Assembly: GCF_001729485.1 (NCBI RefSeq)
Contig: NZ_CP017157.1
Coordinates: forward strand, 2,914,001-2,978,000
DNA from: Streptomyces lydicus
GTDB lineage: Bacteria; Actinomycetota; Actinomycetes; Streptomycetales; Streptomycetaceae
DNA: 64,000 bases
Reading direction: 5' to 3'
Part shown: positions 42,137 to 50,884 of the stretch, piece by piece
How positions within the stretch are numbered: position 1 is the stretch's first letter
Layout: every line of letters starts with the position of its first letter
Translations under genes and position numbers: made by a program
The notes under the pieces: model-generated
Database searches by the model: none
Told to the model about the DNA's origin: nothing
Seen by the model: the letters and a program-made list of their open reading frames with translations, nothing else

Positions 42137-42957
42137 ACAACGACCGGAACACCCGGCCACAGGCCGTCCAGGCGCAGGACGAGGAGGCGACGGAGATGGT
42201 TACTTCGACGGGCGGCCAGGGGCCGCTGGAGGGCGCGGTCATCGCGGTGGCCGGCGCGGCCGGGCCGGCGGGGCGTGCCACGCTGATGCGGCTGGCCGAG
42301 GCAGGCGCGGTGGTCGTCGGCTCGGACTCCAACCCCGAGCGGCTCGCGGAGGCCGTGGACGCGGCCCGCTACGCCCATGGCGGGGCCACGGTCATAGGGG
42401 AGACCGTCGACCTCCTCGACCTGGACCAGACCCGCGAGTGGGCGGCCCGTACGGAGAAGGAATTCGGCCGGATCGACGGCCTGGTGCACCTCGTCGGCGG
42501 CTGGCGCGGCTCGTCGACCTTCGCGGAGACCGACCTGGCGGACTGGGACCTCCTGCACAAGCTGCTGATCCGCACCGTCCAGCACACCTCCCTCGCCTTC
42601 CAGGACGCCCTGGAGCGCAGCGGCAACGGCCGCTACCTGCTCACCAGCGCGGCCGGCGCCTCCAAGCCCACCGGCGGCAACGCCGCCTACGCCGCGGCGA
42701 AGGCCGCCGCCGAGGCGTGGACGCTCGCCATGGCCGACGGCTTCCGCAAGTCGGGGGGCGAGCAGGGGCCGCGTGCCGCGGCTGCGATCCTGGTCGTCAA
42801 GGCGCTCGTCAACGACCAGATGCGTGCCGAGCGACCGAACGCAAAGTTCGCGGGCTTCACGGACGTCAAGGAGCTGGCCGAGGCCATCGCCGGCGTCTGG
42901 GACCGGCCCGCCCAGGAAGTGAATGGACAGCGTCTGTGGCTGACCCCCGAGCCGTGA
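42133..42957 (+). CDS. Short-chain dehydrogenase/reductase
   Basis: 274-aa SDR with the cofactor loop AGAAGPAGRATL, LVHLVGGW, and the catalytic Ser and Tyr-Lys in SAAGASKPTGGNAAYAAAK. GTG 42133 overlaps the DUF6421 stop; an internal ATG at 42196 is an alternative giving a 253-aa protein. The substrate is unknown; the constant partners suggest it works with the DUF6421 protein. Confidence 0.88.
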   Translation: MNNDRNTRPQAVQAQDEEATEMVTSTGGQGPLEGAVIAVAGAAGPAGRATLMRLAEAGAVVVGSDSNPERLAEAVDAARYAHGGATVIGETVDLLDLDQTREWAARTEKEFGRIDGLVHLVGGWRGSSTFAETDLADWDLLHKLLIRTVQHTSLAFQDALERSGNGRYLLTSAAGASKPTGGNAAYAAAKAAAEAWTLAMADGFRKSGGEQGPRAAAAILVVKALVNDQMRAERPNAKFAGFTDVKELAEAIAGVWDRPAQEVNGQRLWLTPEP

Positions 42958-44021
42958 GCGGAGCGACGACCGACGCACGGCAGCACCACGATCCCGGGAC
43001 CCGCGGCTTCGCCAGCGACAACTACGCCGGCGCCCACCCGGAGGTCCTGGCCGCGCTCGCCCTCGCCAACGGCGGCCACCAGGTCGCCTACGGCGAGGAC
43101 GACTACACCGCGCACCTCCAGCGCGTCTTCCGCAGCCACTTCGGGCAGCGCGCCGAGGCGTTCCCGGTCTTCAACGGCACGGGCGCCAACGTCGTCGCCC
43201 TGCAGGCCGTGACGGACCGCTGGGGAGCGGTGATCGCCGCCGAAACCGCACACATCAACGTCGATGAGTGCGGTGCGCCCGAGCGGGTCGGCGGTCTCAA
43301 GCTGCTGACCGTACCGACCGAGGACGGCAAGCTCACCCCCGAGCTGATCGACCGCCAGGCGTGGGGCTGGGACGACGAGCACCGCGCCATGCCGCAGGTC
43401 GTCTCGATCACCCAGAGCACCGAGCTGGGCACGGTCTACACGCCCGACGAGGTCCGGGCGATCTGCGACCACGCGCATGAGCGCGGCATGGTGGTCCACC
43501 TGGACGGCTCGCGGATAGCCAACGCCGCGGCGACCCTCGACGTCCCGATGCGGGCCTTCACCAACGCCGTGGGCGTCGACATCCTCTCCTACGGCGGCAC
43601 GAAGAACGGCGCGGTCTTCGGCGAGGCCGTGGTCGTGCTCAACCCCGACCGGGTGCGCGCGATGAAGCACCTGCGGAAGCTGTCCATGCAGCTCGCCTCC
43701 AAGATGCGCTTCGTCTCCGTCCAGTTGGAGGCGCTGCTCGCCAAGGACCTGTGGCTGCGCAACGCCCGCCACGCCAACACCATGGCCCAGCGGCTGGCGG
43801 CCGGCGTACGGCAGATCGACGGGGTCCAGATCCTCTACCCCGTCCAGTCCAACGCGGTCTTCGCCCGCCTCCCGCACGACGTGAGCGAACGCCTCCAGAA
43901 GCGCTACCGCTTCTACTTCTGGGACGAGCAGGCCGGCGACGTCCGCTGGATGTGCGCGTTCGACACCCGCGAGGAGGACGTCGACGGCTTCCTCGCGGCG
44001 CTTCGCGAGGAGCTGCGCTGA
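42954..44021 (+). CDS. Low-specificity threonine aldolase-family PLP enzyme
   Basis: 355 aa, fold type I PLP enzyme. It has FASDNYAGAHPEVLAAL, VFNGTGANVVALQ, and the PLP Lys in SYGGTKNGAVFGEA. It cleaves beta-hydroxy-alpha-amino acids such as L-threonine to glycine plus an aldehyde. GTG 42954 overlaps the SDR stop (GTGA), with GTG 42936 an alternative. Followed directly by a 350-bp inverted repeat. Confidence 0.9.
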   Translation: MSGATTDARQHHDPGTRGFASDNYAGAHPEVLAALALANGGHQVAYGEDDYTAHLQRVFRSHFGQRAEAFPVFNGTGANVVALQAVTDRWGAVIAAETAHINVDECGAPERVGGLKLLTVPTEDGKLTPELIDRQAWGWDDEHRAMPQVVSITQSTELGTVYTPDEVRAICDHAHERGMVVHLDGSRIANAAATLDVPMRAFTNAVGVDILSYGGTKNGAVFGEAVVVLNPDRVRAMKHLRKLSMQLASKMRFVSVQLEALLAKDLWLRNARHANTMAQRLAAGVRQIDGVQILYPVQSNAVFARLPHDVSERLQKRYRFYFWDEQAGDVRWMCAFDTREEDVDGFLAALREELR

Positions 44022-44496
44022 GCGCTGCGCTTGGCGGGCCCCGTACGTTGTTTTCCGTCCCGCCGTGGTGGTTTCTCTCCGTGGCGCCTGCGGCGGGCCG
44101 GGTTGTTGTCGGGTGCGGTGCCGGCCCTCCGGACTTCGTCCTGCGGTCCGTCCCCTCCCGTGGGAGGGAATGGTGAAGGCCGGTGGGGGCGAGCGTCAGT
44201 AACAACGCTCGCCCCCACCGGCCTTTACTTCTCCCACTACGGGAGGGGCCGCGCCGCAGGACGAAGTCCGGAGGAGCGGCACCGCACCCGACCACCCACG
44301 CCCGCCGCAGACGCCACGGCGAGAAACCACCACGGCGGGACGGACAACAACGTGGGAAGCCCGCCAAACGCAGTGGACCGGTGTAGTGGAGTGGACTGGA
44401 GGGTGCTGTTTGCTGAACCATGGGCGGCCGTGCTCCAATGCCTGCGAGACGCAGTCTCGAACGGCCCCTGCCCACCGCACTCTGAGGAACGGCCCG
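44022..44496. other. 475-bp gene-free region with long palindrome
   Basis: Almost filled by the inverted repeat at 44025-44373. The remaining ~120 bp leads into the B3/4 gene with RBS GAGGAAC. Confidence 0.7.
44025..44373. repeat. Long imperfect inverted repeat (~350 bp)
   Basis: The left arm (44025-44196) and right arm (44205-44373) are complementary over most of their length. The outer ends are TTGGCGGGC (44031) and GCCCGCCAA (44359). The middle parts include GTGGTGGTTTCTC and GAGAAACCACCAC. The inner stem ACGCTCGCCCCCACCGGCCTT pairs around a CAGTAACA loop. It could be a strong transcription end, a miniature mobile element or an RNA-processing signal. Confidence 0.85.
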
Positions 44497-45222
44497 ATGT
44501 CCAGCCCCCGGCGCGTCTCCGGCGCGACCCTGTCCCTGTCCGTCTCCGACGAGGTCAGTGCCCTGGCACCGGGCTTCGGCTACCTCGCCGTCACGGCGCA
44601 CGGGCTCACCAACGGGCCCAGCGACGAAGCCGGGTCGGCGCTCCTGGACGACGCCGCCCGCCGTCTCGCCCGGCGCCTGGACGGGCGCGCCCCGCAGGAC
44701 GATCCGCACATCGCGGCCTGGCGCGCCGCCTACACCGCTTTCGGCAGCAAGCCCTCGCGCACCCGTAACTCCGCCGAGGCGCTCGCCAAGCGTGCCCTCG
44801 CGGACGGCGGGCTGCCGCGCATCAACCGCCTCGTCGACCTCTACAACGCCGTCAGCGTCGCCCATCTGCTCCCGGTGGGCGGCGAGGACCTGGACCGCAT
44901 CCAGGGCGGGATGCGGCTCGTACGGGCCACCGGTGTGGAGCCGTTCGCCACCGCGGCCGGCGGCGAGGAGGTCATCGAGCACCCGGACGCGGGCGAGGTG
45001 GTGTGGTGCGACGACGAGGGCGTCACCTGCCGTCGCTGGAACTGGCGCCAGGGCACCCGCACCCGCCTGACCGAGGACTCGGTCAACGCCCTCTTCCTGC
45101 TGGAGCGGATGGCCCCGATGCCCCTGGACGACCTGACGGCCGCGGGCACCGAATTGGCCGAGGCGCTGCAGAAAGCCTGTCCCGGCGCCCGTATCGAGAT
45201 CGGTGACGTCCGGGCCCGGTGA
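44497..45222 (+). CDS. B3/4 (PheRS beta-like) domain protein
   Basis: 241-aa stand-alone tRNA-binding B3/B4 domain protein, related to the editing-site domain of the PheRS beta chain. It has AWRAAYTAFGSKPSRTRNSAEAL, LPRINRLVDLYNAVS and HLLPVGGEDLDRI. Such proteins may act in trans on mischarged tRNA or on amino acids; the role is unproven. ATG 44497 follows GAGGAAC. Confidence 0.88.
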   Translation: MSSPRRVSGATLSLSVSDEVSALAPGFGYLAVTAHGLTNGPSDEAGSALLDDAARRLARRLDGRAPQDDPHIAAWRAAYTAFGSKPSRTRNSAEALAKRALADGGLPRINRLVDLYNAVSVAHLLPVGGEDLDRIQGGMRLVRATGVEPFATAAGGEEVIEHPDAGEVVWCDDEGVTCRRWNWRQGTRTRLTEDSVNALFLLERMAPMPLDDLTAAGTELAEALQKACPGARIEIGDVRAR

Positions 45223-45234
45223 CCCCGGGCTCCG

Positions 45235-45951
45235 TTACGCGGTGCTCCCCGGCGCCGCCGGTGCCGTACCGCCCAGGTGCGCCGGGATCCACCAGGTGTC
45301 CTCCGCGTCGCGGGGACGCACCGGGTAGGCGCGCTGTGCGGCCTCCAGCAGGTCCTGCACCCGGGAGCGGAGCCGGTCGGTGATCTTCTCGGCGTGCTCG
45401 GCCGGGTCGGCCTCCACCGGCTCGCCCACCCGGATCGTTATCGGGAGGTGGTGCCGGCCCAGGTCGCGCTTGTGGCCCTTGGTCCACAGTCGCTGGGTGC
45501 CCCACAGGGCCAGCGGGATCAGCGGTACGCCCGCCTCCTGGGCCAGCCGGGCGGCACCCGACTTGAAGTTCTTCAGGGTGAAGGACTCGGAGATCGTCGC
45601 CTCCGGGAAGACCCCGATGATCTCGCCCGAACGCAGCGCGGTCAGTGCGTGCTTGTAGGCGTGCATCCCCTGCGCGCGGTCCACCGGGATGTGCTTCATC
45701 GCGCGCATCAGCGGCCCCGACACCTTGTGCCGGAACACCGACTCCTTCGCCATGAAGCGCACCAGGCGCTTGGCCGGCCGCGCGGCCAGGCCCGCGAAGA
45801 CGAAGTCGAGATAGCCGATGTGATTGCTCACCAGCACCGCCCCGCCGCGGCGCGGGATGTGATCCGCCCCGGCGATGTCGAACTTGAGATCGAGCGCCTT
45901 GAAGAGCGTGCGCGCGGCGCCGATCACCGGCGGATAGACGAGCTCTGCCAT
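45235..45951 (-). CDS. 1-acyl-glycerol-3-phosphate acyltransferase (PlsC family)
   Basis: 238-aa lysophospholipid acyltransferase-type protein: catalytic NHIGYLDF (HX4D) near residue 43, substrate motif FPEATIS, and PLIPLALWGTQRLW. It transfers acyl groups to lysophosphatidate in membrane lipid synthesis. Convergent with the B3/4 gene (12-bp gap). Confidence 0.92.
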   Translation of the reverse strand: MAELVYPPVIGAARTLFKALDLKFDIAGADHIPRRGGAVLVSNHIGYLDFVFAGLAARPAKRLVRFMAKESVFRHKVSGPLMRAMKHIPVDRAQGMHAYKHALTALRSGEIIGVFPEATISESFTLKNFKSGAARLAQEAGVPLIPLALWGTQRLWTKGHKRDLGRHHLPITIRVGEPVEADPAEHAEKITDRLRSRVQDLLEAAQRAYPVRPRDAEDTWWIPAHLGGTAPAAPGSTA

Positions 45952-46109
45952 TGTCCGGAGGACCCCTTTTCCGTGCCTGGGGAGGGTTCTCCCGGCGGAA
46001 AGCTACGCCGCCGTAACCGCGGCTTTCGGGAGATCGTGCCCGATCCCGGCCGTGGCGGCCAGCGCATGGGACGTCACGGACGCGAGATTCTTGTCACGTG
46101 GCGACCGGC

Positions 46110-46526
46110 TCAGCCGACCGCTCGGCGCAGCAGAAGGTACATCTCGCACCCCAGGCAGTACCCGAAAGCGGCATTGAGGAAGGCCGCAGCGAGCGCGCAG
46201 CCGGTGGCCGCGAGTCCCAGCCAGGCCGGCCCCACGAGGTAGCCGGCCAACCCCACCACGGCGAAGAACAGCCCGACGCTCTGGGCGAAGCGTGGCGGCG
46301 CGGGGTCCTCGAACTCGGTCGGTGCGGACAGTCGCGGCCGCACCGCCACCCTGAACAGCCGCGCATAGGGCGAGTGCTGGACACCGGCCACCGCACCGAC
46401 CGCGAACACCAGTGTCTGGAGGGCCAGCAGCGGCGCGCTCCCGCTGATCAGCACGGCCGCCAGCACCACAGCGGTCAGAGCGGCCCCGAACCTCGGACCC
46501 CGTACGTCGATCCTCTCGGCAGTCAT
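46110..46526 (-). CDS. DUF4395 membrane protein
   Basis: 138 aa with about four TM helices and the conserved Cys pair in FGYCLGCEMYLLLRR near the C-terminus. DUF4395 proteins are regularly found beside a thioredoxin, as here (divergent, 46603). The Cys pair suggests a membrane redox relay; unproven. Confidence 0.87.
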   Translation of the reverse strand: MTAERIDVRGPRFGAALTAVVLAAVLISGSAPLLALQTLVFAVGAVAGVQHSPYARLFRVAVRPRLSAPTEFEDPAPPRFAQSVGLFFAVVGLAGYLVGPAWLGLAATGCALAAAFLNAAFGYCLGCEMYLLLRRAVG

Positions 46527-46602
46527 GCCTCTCACCCTCCCGCAGAACCGGCCGCCCGGGGGCCCGGGAATCTTTGCGGTCTCGTGAACGCTGCACCCGG
46601 AG

Positions 46603-47031
46603 ATGACCGGACTCATGGTGTGCATCGCGGTGCTCGCGGCGGCGAGCGCATTCGGCGTGTGGCACCGACGCCGCAACGGGAGGATCACGGTGCACAAGAG
46701 GGACGAGCACGGCGACGCGCCACGACTGGGCGCCGCCGAGATCGGCGCGGAACTGGGGGAGCGGGCCACCCTGCTGCAGTTCTCCAGCGCCTTCTGCCAG
46801 CCCTGCCGCGCCACCCGCCGCACCCTCGTCGAGGTCGCCGGAATGATCGACGGCGTGGCCCATGTCGAGATCGACGCGGAGGCCCACCTCGACCTCGTAC
46901 GGGAACTCAACGTGCTGCGCACGCCCACCGTCCTCGTGCTCGACGCGGCCGGCCGGATCGTGCGTCGCGCCGCGGGCCAGCCCCGTAAGGCGGATGTGAT
47001 CGCGGCACTGGGCACGGCGGTCCGTGATTGA
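46603..47031 (+). CDS. Membrane-anchored thioredoxin-like protein
   Basis: 142 aa: an N-terminal TM anchor (LMVCIAVLAAASAFGVW) and a thioredoxin fold with active site FCQPCRATRR and cis-Pro TPTVLVLD. It probably reduces periplasmic or membrane disulfides, perhaps with the divergent DUF4395 protein. Confidence 0.9.
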   Translation: MTGLMVCIAVLAAASAFGVWHRRRNGRITVHKRDEHGDAPRLGAAEIGAELGERATLLQFSSAFCQPCRATRRTLVEVAGMIDGVAHVEIDAEAHLDLVRELNVLRTPTVLVLDAAGRIVRRAAGQPRKADVIAALGTAVRD

Positions 47032-47089
47032 TCTCCCAGATGGCGGGCGGCCCTTGACGCTGTGGTGCCCGCATCGTCACTCTGACGTG

Positions 47090-47170
47090 ATGCGGCCAGG
47101 ACCCCTTCTCTACGGACGCGCCCACGTCGACCTTCTGCGGACCGCCAGCGCGCGCTGTCCGGGCATGTGA
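47090..47170 (+). CDS. Small Cys-containing leader peptide
   Basis: 26-codon ORF, too short for routine calling, encoding MRPGPLLYGRAHVDLLRT and ending with ASARCPGM. The HVDLLRxASAxC pattern is that of the Streptomyces putative leader peptides placed before sulfur and cysteine metabolism genes. Its stop is 86 nt before the flavin reductase start. A TTGACG element (47054-47059) lies upstream. It may control the next gene by Cys-codon attenuation. Confidence 0.65.
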   Translation: MRPGPLLYGRAHVDLLRTASARCPGM

Positions 47171-47256
47171 GCAGCGACGACACCACCGCCGCCGGCAGCT
47201 ACCGGGCCGCCCGCGGCTCCGCCTCGGCCCGTACACCACAGGAGAAGGACAACTCC

Positions 47257-47763
47257 ATGACGGCCTCGCCCGATCTCGGCACGCCCCGCACCGCCGCACC
47301 GGACCTCCTGCGCTCCGTCTTCCGCCAGCACGCCGCCGGCGTCGCGGTGATCACCGCGCAGGGTGCCGCCCCCGTCGGCTTCACCGCCACCTCCCTCACC
47401 TCCGTCGCCGCCGATCCCCCGCTGCTGTCGTTCGGCATCGGCACCGGCGCCTCCAGCTGGCCGGCCGTCTCCGAGGCCGCGCACGTCGGCGTCCACATAC
47501 TGGGCGAGCACCAGGAGGAGCTGGCCGCCACCTTCGCCCGCAGCGGCGCCGACCGCTTCGGCCCCGCCACCTCCTGGCGCACCGGCCCGGAGGGCGTGCC
47601 CCTCCTGGACGGCGTACTGGCCTGGATGGTGTGCCGGGTGGTTGCCCGGGTGCCGGCCGGCGACCACCGGATCGTGCTCGCCGAGCCGGTCGTCGGCGAC
47701 CCCGCGGGGCCCGGCCGCCCGCTCCTCTACCACCAGGGTCGCTTCAACGCGCTGCGGAACTGA
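47257..47763 (+). CDS. Flavin reductase-like (DIM6/NTAB) protein
   Basis: 168-aa FMN-binding split-barrel reductase: VITAQGAAPVGFTATSLTSVAADPPLLSFG, HVGVHILGEHQEELA, GRPLLYHQGRFNAL. It supplies reduced flavin to a monooxygenase. ATG 47257 follows GGAGAAGGA; an upstream ATG at 47167 (inside the leader) lacks a good RBS. The preceding leader peptide suggests a link to sulfur metabolism such as sulfonate or methionine-derived sulfur use. Confidence 0.87.
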   Translation: MTASPDLGTPRTAAPDLLRSVFRQHAAGVAVITAQGAAPVGFTATSLTSVAADPPLLSFGIGTGASSWPAVSEAAHVGVHILGEHQEELAATFARSGADRFGPATSWRTGPEGVPLLDGVLAWMVCRVVARVPAGDHRIVLAEPVVGDPAGPGRPLLYHQGRFNALRN

Positions 47764-47976
47764 GAGGTTCCGGCTCGGCGCTCCGTTCCTCCGTTCAGGG
47801 CCGTTGGCAAGGTCACATTTCGACGGCCTTGATTCGGGGCACGAGACTGTATGTACTGGCGAGTAATATGGCGGTCGGCGTGGGGGATCCACATCCGACC
47901 GGGAGCCGCCCCAACAGGCGCCTATGCTGCCAATACAAGGCAGTTCTGAAGAGACGAAGCAGGTAGGAGAGCCGGC

Positions 47977-48762
47977 GTGAGCTTGAGGATCGTTGTCTGT
48001 GTGAAGTACGTGCCCGACGCCACCGGCGACCGGCACTTCGCCGAGGACCTGACCGTCGACCGTGACGACGTGGACGGCCTCCTCTCGGAGCTCGACGAGT
48101 ACGCCGTCGAGCAGGCGCTGCAGATCAAGGAAGCCGCCGACGACGCGGAGATCACGGTTCTGACCGTCGGTCCCGAGGACGCCAACGACGCGCTGCGGAA
48201 GGCCCTGTCCATGGGCGCCGACAAGGCCGTCCACGTCGAGGACGACGACCTGCACGGCACCGACGCGCTCGGCACCTCGCTCGTGCTCGCCAAGGCGATC
48301 GAGAAGACCGGCTACGACCTCGTCGTCTGCGGCATGGCCTCCACCGACGGCACCATGGGCGTGCTCCCGGCGCTGCTGGCCGAGCGGCTGAACGTCCCTC
48401 AGGTCACCCAGCTCTCCGAGGTTTCCGTGGCCGACGGCAAGGTCACCGGCCGCCGGGACGGCGACACCGCCAGCGAGCAGCTGGAGGCCGCGCTGCCGGC
48501 CGTCGTGTCCGTCACCGACCAGTCGGGCGAGGCGCGCTACCCGTCCTTCAAGGGCATCATGGCCGCCAAGAAGAAGCCGGTGGAGTCCCTGGACCTGGAC
48601 GACCTGGGCATCGACGCGGACGAGGTCGGCCTGGAAGGCGCCTGGACCAAGGTCGAGGACGCGGCCGAGCGTCCGGCCCGTACGGCCGGCACGATCGTCA
48701 AGGACGAGGGCGAGGGCGGCAAGCAGCTCGCCGAGTTCCTCGCGGGCCAGAAGTTCATCTAG
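47977..48762 (+). CDS. etfB: Electron transfer flavoprotein beta subunit
   Basis: 261 aa with CVKYVPDATGDRHF, the AMP/FAD region VVCGMASTDGTMGVLPALLAE and the C-terminal KAAKKKPVE-type recognition loop (MAAKKKPVESLDLDDLG). It passes electrons from acyl-CoA dehydrogenases to ETF-quinone oxidoreductase. GTG start with RBS AGGAGAG. In operon with etfA (50-bp gap). Confidence 0.96.
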   Translation: MSLRIVVCVKYVPDATGDRHFAEDLTVDRDDVDGLLSELDEYAVEQALQIKEAADDAEITVLTVGPEDANDALRKALSMGADKAVHVEDDDLHGTDALGTSLVLAKAIEKTGYDLVVCGMASTDGTMGVLPALLAERLNVPQVTQLSEVSVADGKVTGRRDGDTASEQLEAALPAVVSVTDQSGEARYPSFKGIMAAKKKPVESLDLDDLGIDADEVGLEGAWTKVEDAAERPARTAGTIVKDEGEGGKQLAEFLAGQKFI

Positions 48763-48812
48763 GCCCGTCCTTACCTCAACCGCCCTCATTCTTCCCGCAG
48801 GAGAGCAATCCC

Positions 48813-49775
<963 letters not shown>

Positions 49776-49815
49776 ACCCGTCCGGATAGCGCCGGAGCAC
49801 CTGCGGCGCGCACGC

Positions 49816-49850
49816 CGAGGCCCCGTACGCAGCGCGCGTACGGGGCCTCG
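49816..49850 (+). terminator. Terminator of etfBA
   Basis: A 15-bp perfect stem (49816-49830 with 49836-49850) and 5-nt loop, 40 bp after the etfA stop. Confidence 0.75.
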
Positions 49851-49889
49851 CGTCGTGGGCGGGTGGCCGGCTTCAGGTGCGCGTCGGCC

Positions 49890-50120
49890 TCAGGTCTGCG
49901 GGAGCCGGTCCTTGCCCGGCTCGCCGACCGGGACCGGCTGGAGCACCGCGACATCCAGCGGAGCGGCCAGCGCCTCGGCGATCTCCGCGCCGATCGCCTC
50001 CAGCGCCGGCCCCGCCGAGTGCGCGTCGAGGCTCGCCCGGTCGGACCAGTTCTCGATGACGGTGACCCGGTCCTCGCCCTCGTGCACGGCGTAGAGCAGA
50101 CAGCCATCTTTCAGGGCCTC
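49890..50120 (-). pseudogene. Truncated antibiotic-biosynthesis-monooxygenase (ABM) family remnant
   Basis: The frame ALKDGCLLYAVHEGEDRV, then ENWSDRASLDAHSAG, matches the C-terminal two thirds of a dimeric ABM-fold protein (usually 95-105 aa). The N-terminal strand (ATG, first ~35 residues) is missing. Upstream, the frame runs into unrelated sequence next to the DinB gene. Only a 65-aa GTG-initiated piece from 50087 could be translated, without an RBS. Probably a decayed gene. Confidence 0.55.
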
Positions 50121-50164
50121 AGAAGCCCAAGGGGGTGTTTCCGGGCCGGGCCCGAAGGCCCGCG

Positions 50165-50683
50165 CTAGGCGCCCGTGACTCCGTCGATCCGCTCGCGCAG
50201 CAGGTCCGCGTGGCCGTTGTGGCGCGCGTACTCCTCGATCATGTGGACGTAGATCCAGCGCAGGCTGAGGGTGCGCCCCCGGGAGGCCGGGAAGGTCTCG
50301 TCCAGTCCGCGGTCGGCCACCGCCTTGTCGCAGGCGGCGATCTCGGCACGCAGGGCCGCCAGATCGGCCTCGGCGGCGGCCGGGTCCAGGTCGTCGAAAT
50401 CGGCGTCCTCATTCTCCGCGGTGATGTGGACGTCGGGGATCTCCTCGCCGAGGAAACGCCGGCGGAACCAGCTGCGTTCCACCTCGGTCATGTGGCGCAC
50501 CAGACCGAGCAGCGTGAGGGTGGACGGCGGGGTGCTCGCCCGGGCCAGCTGATCGCCGTCGAGCCCGGTGCACTTGGCGAGCAGGGTGTCGCGGTGGAAG
50601 TCGAGCCAGCCCTGCAGCATCTCCCGTTCGCCGGCCGTGGTCGGGAGTTCTCTGCGCTGTATGGAGGGTGCGATCCAAGTCAT
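50165..50683 (-). CDS. DinB-family (DUF664) protein
   Basis: 172-aa four-helix DinB/YfiT-like protein with the metal-site His residues in LVRHMTEVERSWF and MIEEYARHNGHADLLRERIDG. Members include bacillithiol/mycothiol-dependent transferases; the substrate is unknown. Confidence 0.9.
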   Translation of the reverse strand: MTWIAPSIQRRELPTTAGEREMLQGWLDFHRDTLLAKCTGLDGDQLARASTPPSTLTLLGLVRHMTEVERSWFRRRFLGEEIPDVHITAENEDADFDDLDPAAAEADLAALRAEIAACDKAVADRGLDETFPASRGRTLSLRWIYVHMIEEYARHNGHADLLRERIDGVTGA

Positions 50684-50775
50684 GACGGCGAGTCTGACGT
50701 CCTCCAGGGGCGGGCGCCACGGGTTTTGGGGCCCCGGGCCGGGCCCGTGACCTGCGCCGCCTCGGGCGAGGGGGT

Positions 50776-50838
50776 GTTGACCTCGTCAACCGACCCGGTT
50801 AACTTCGCTCTACGGATTGTTGATTCCATTAAGCGGAA
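50776..50838 (+). promoter_or_regulatory. Operator-like repeats before the DUF6986 gene
   Basis: GTTGACCTCGTCAAC (50776-50790) is a perfect 6-bp inverted repeat. TTCC-N7-GGAA (50824-50838) is a second dyad resembling IclR-type (AllR) sites of allantoin/glyoxylate genes. AACCGGGTC is found inverted at 50792-50800. Probably control sites for 50885-52195. Confidence 0.4.
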
Positions 50839-50884
50839 AACGCCCGCGCGTCAGCGTCGGGCGTAGTCACCGGGAGGGTATCGA

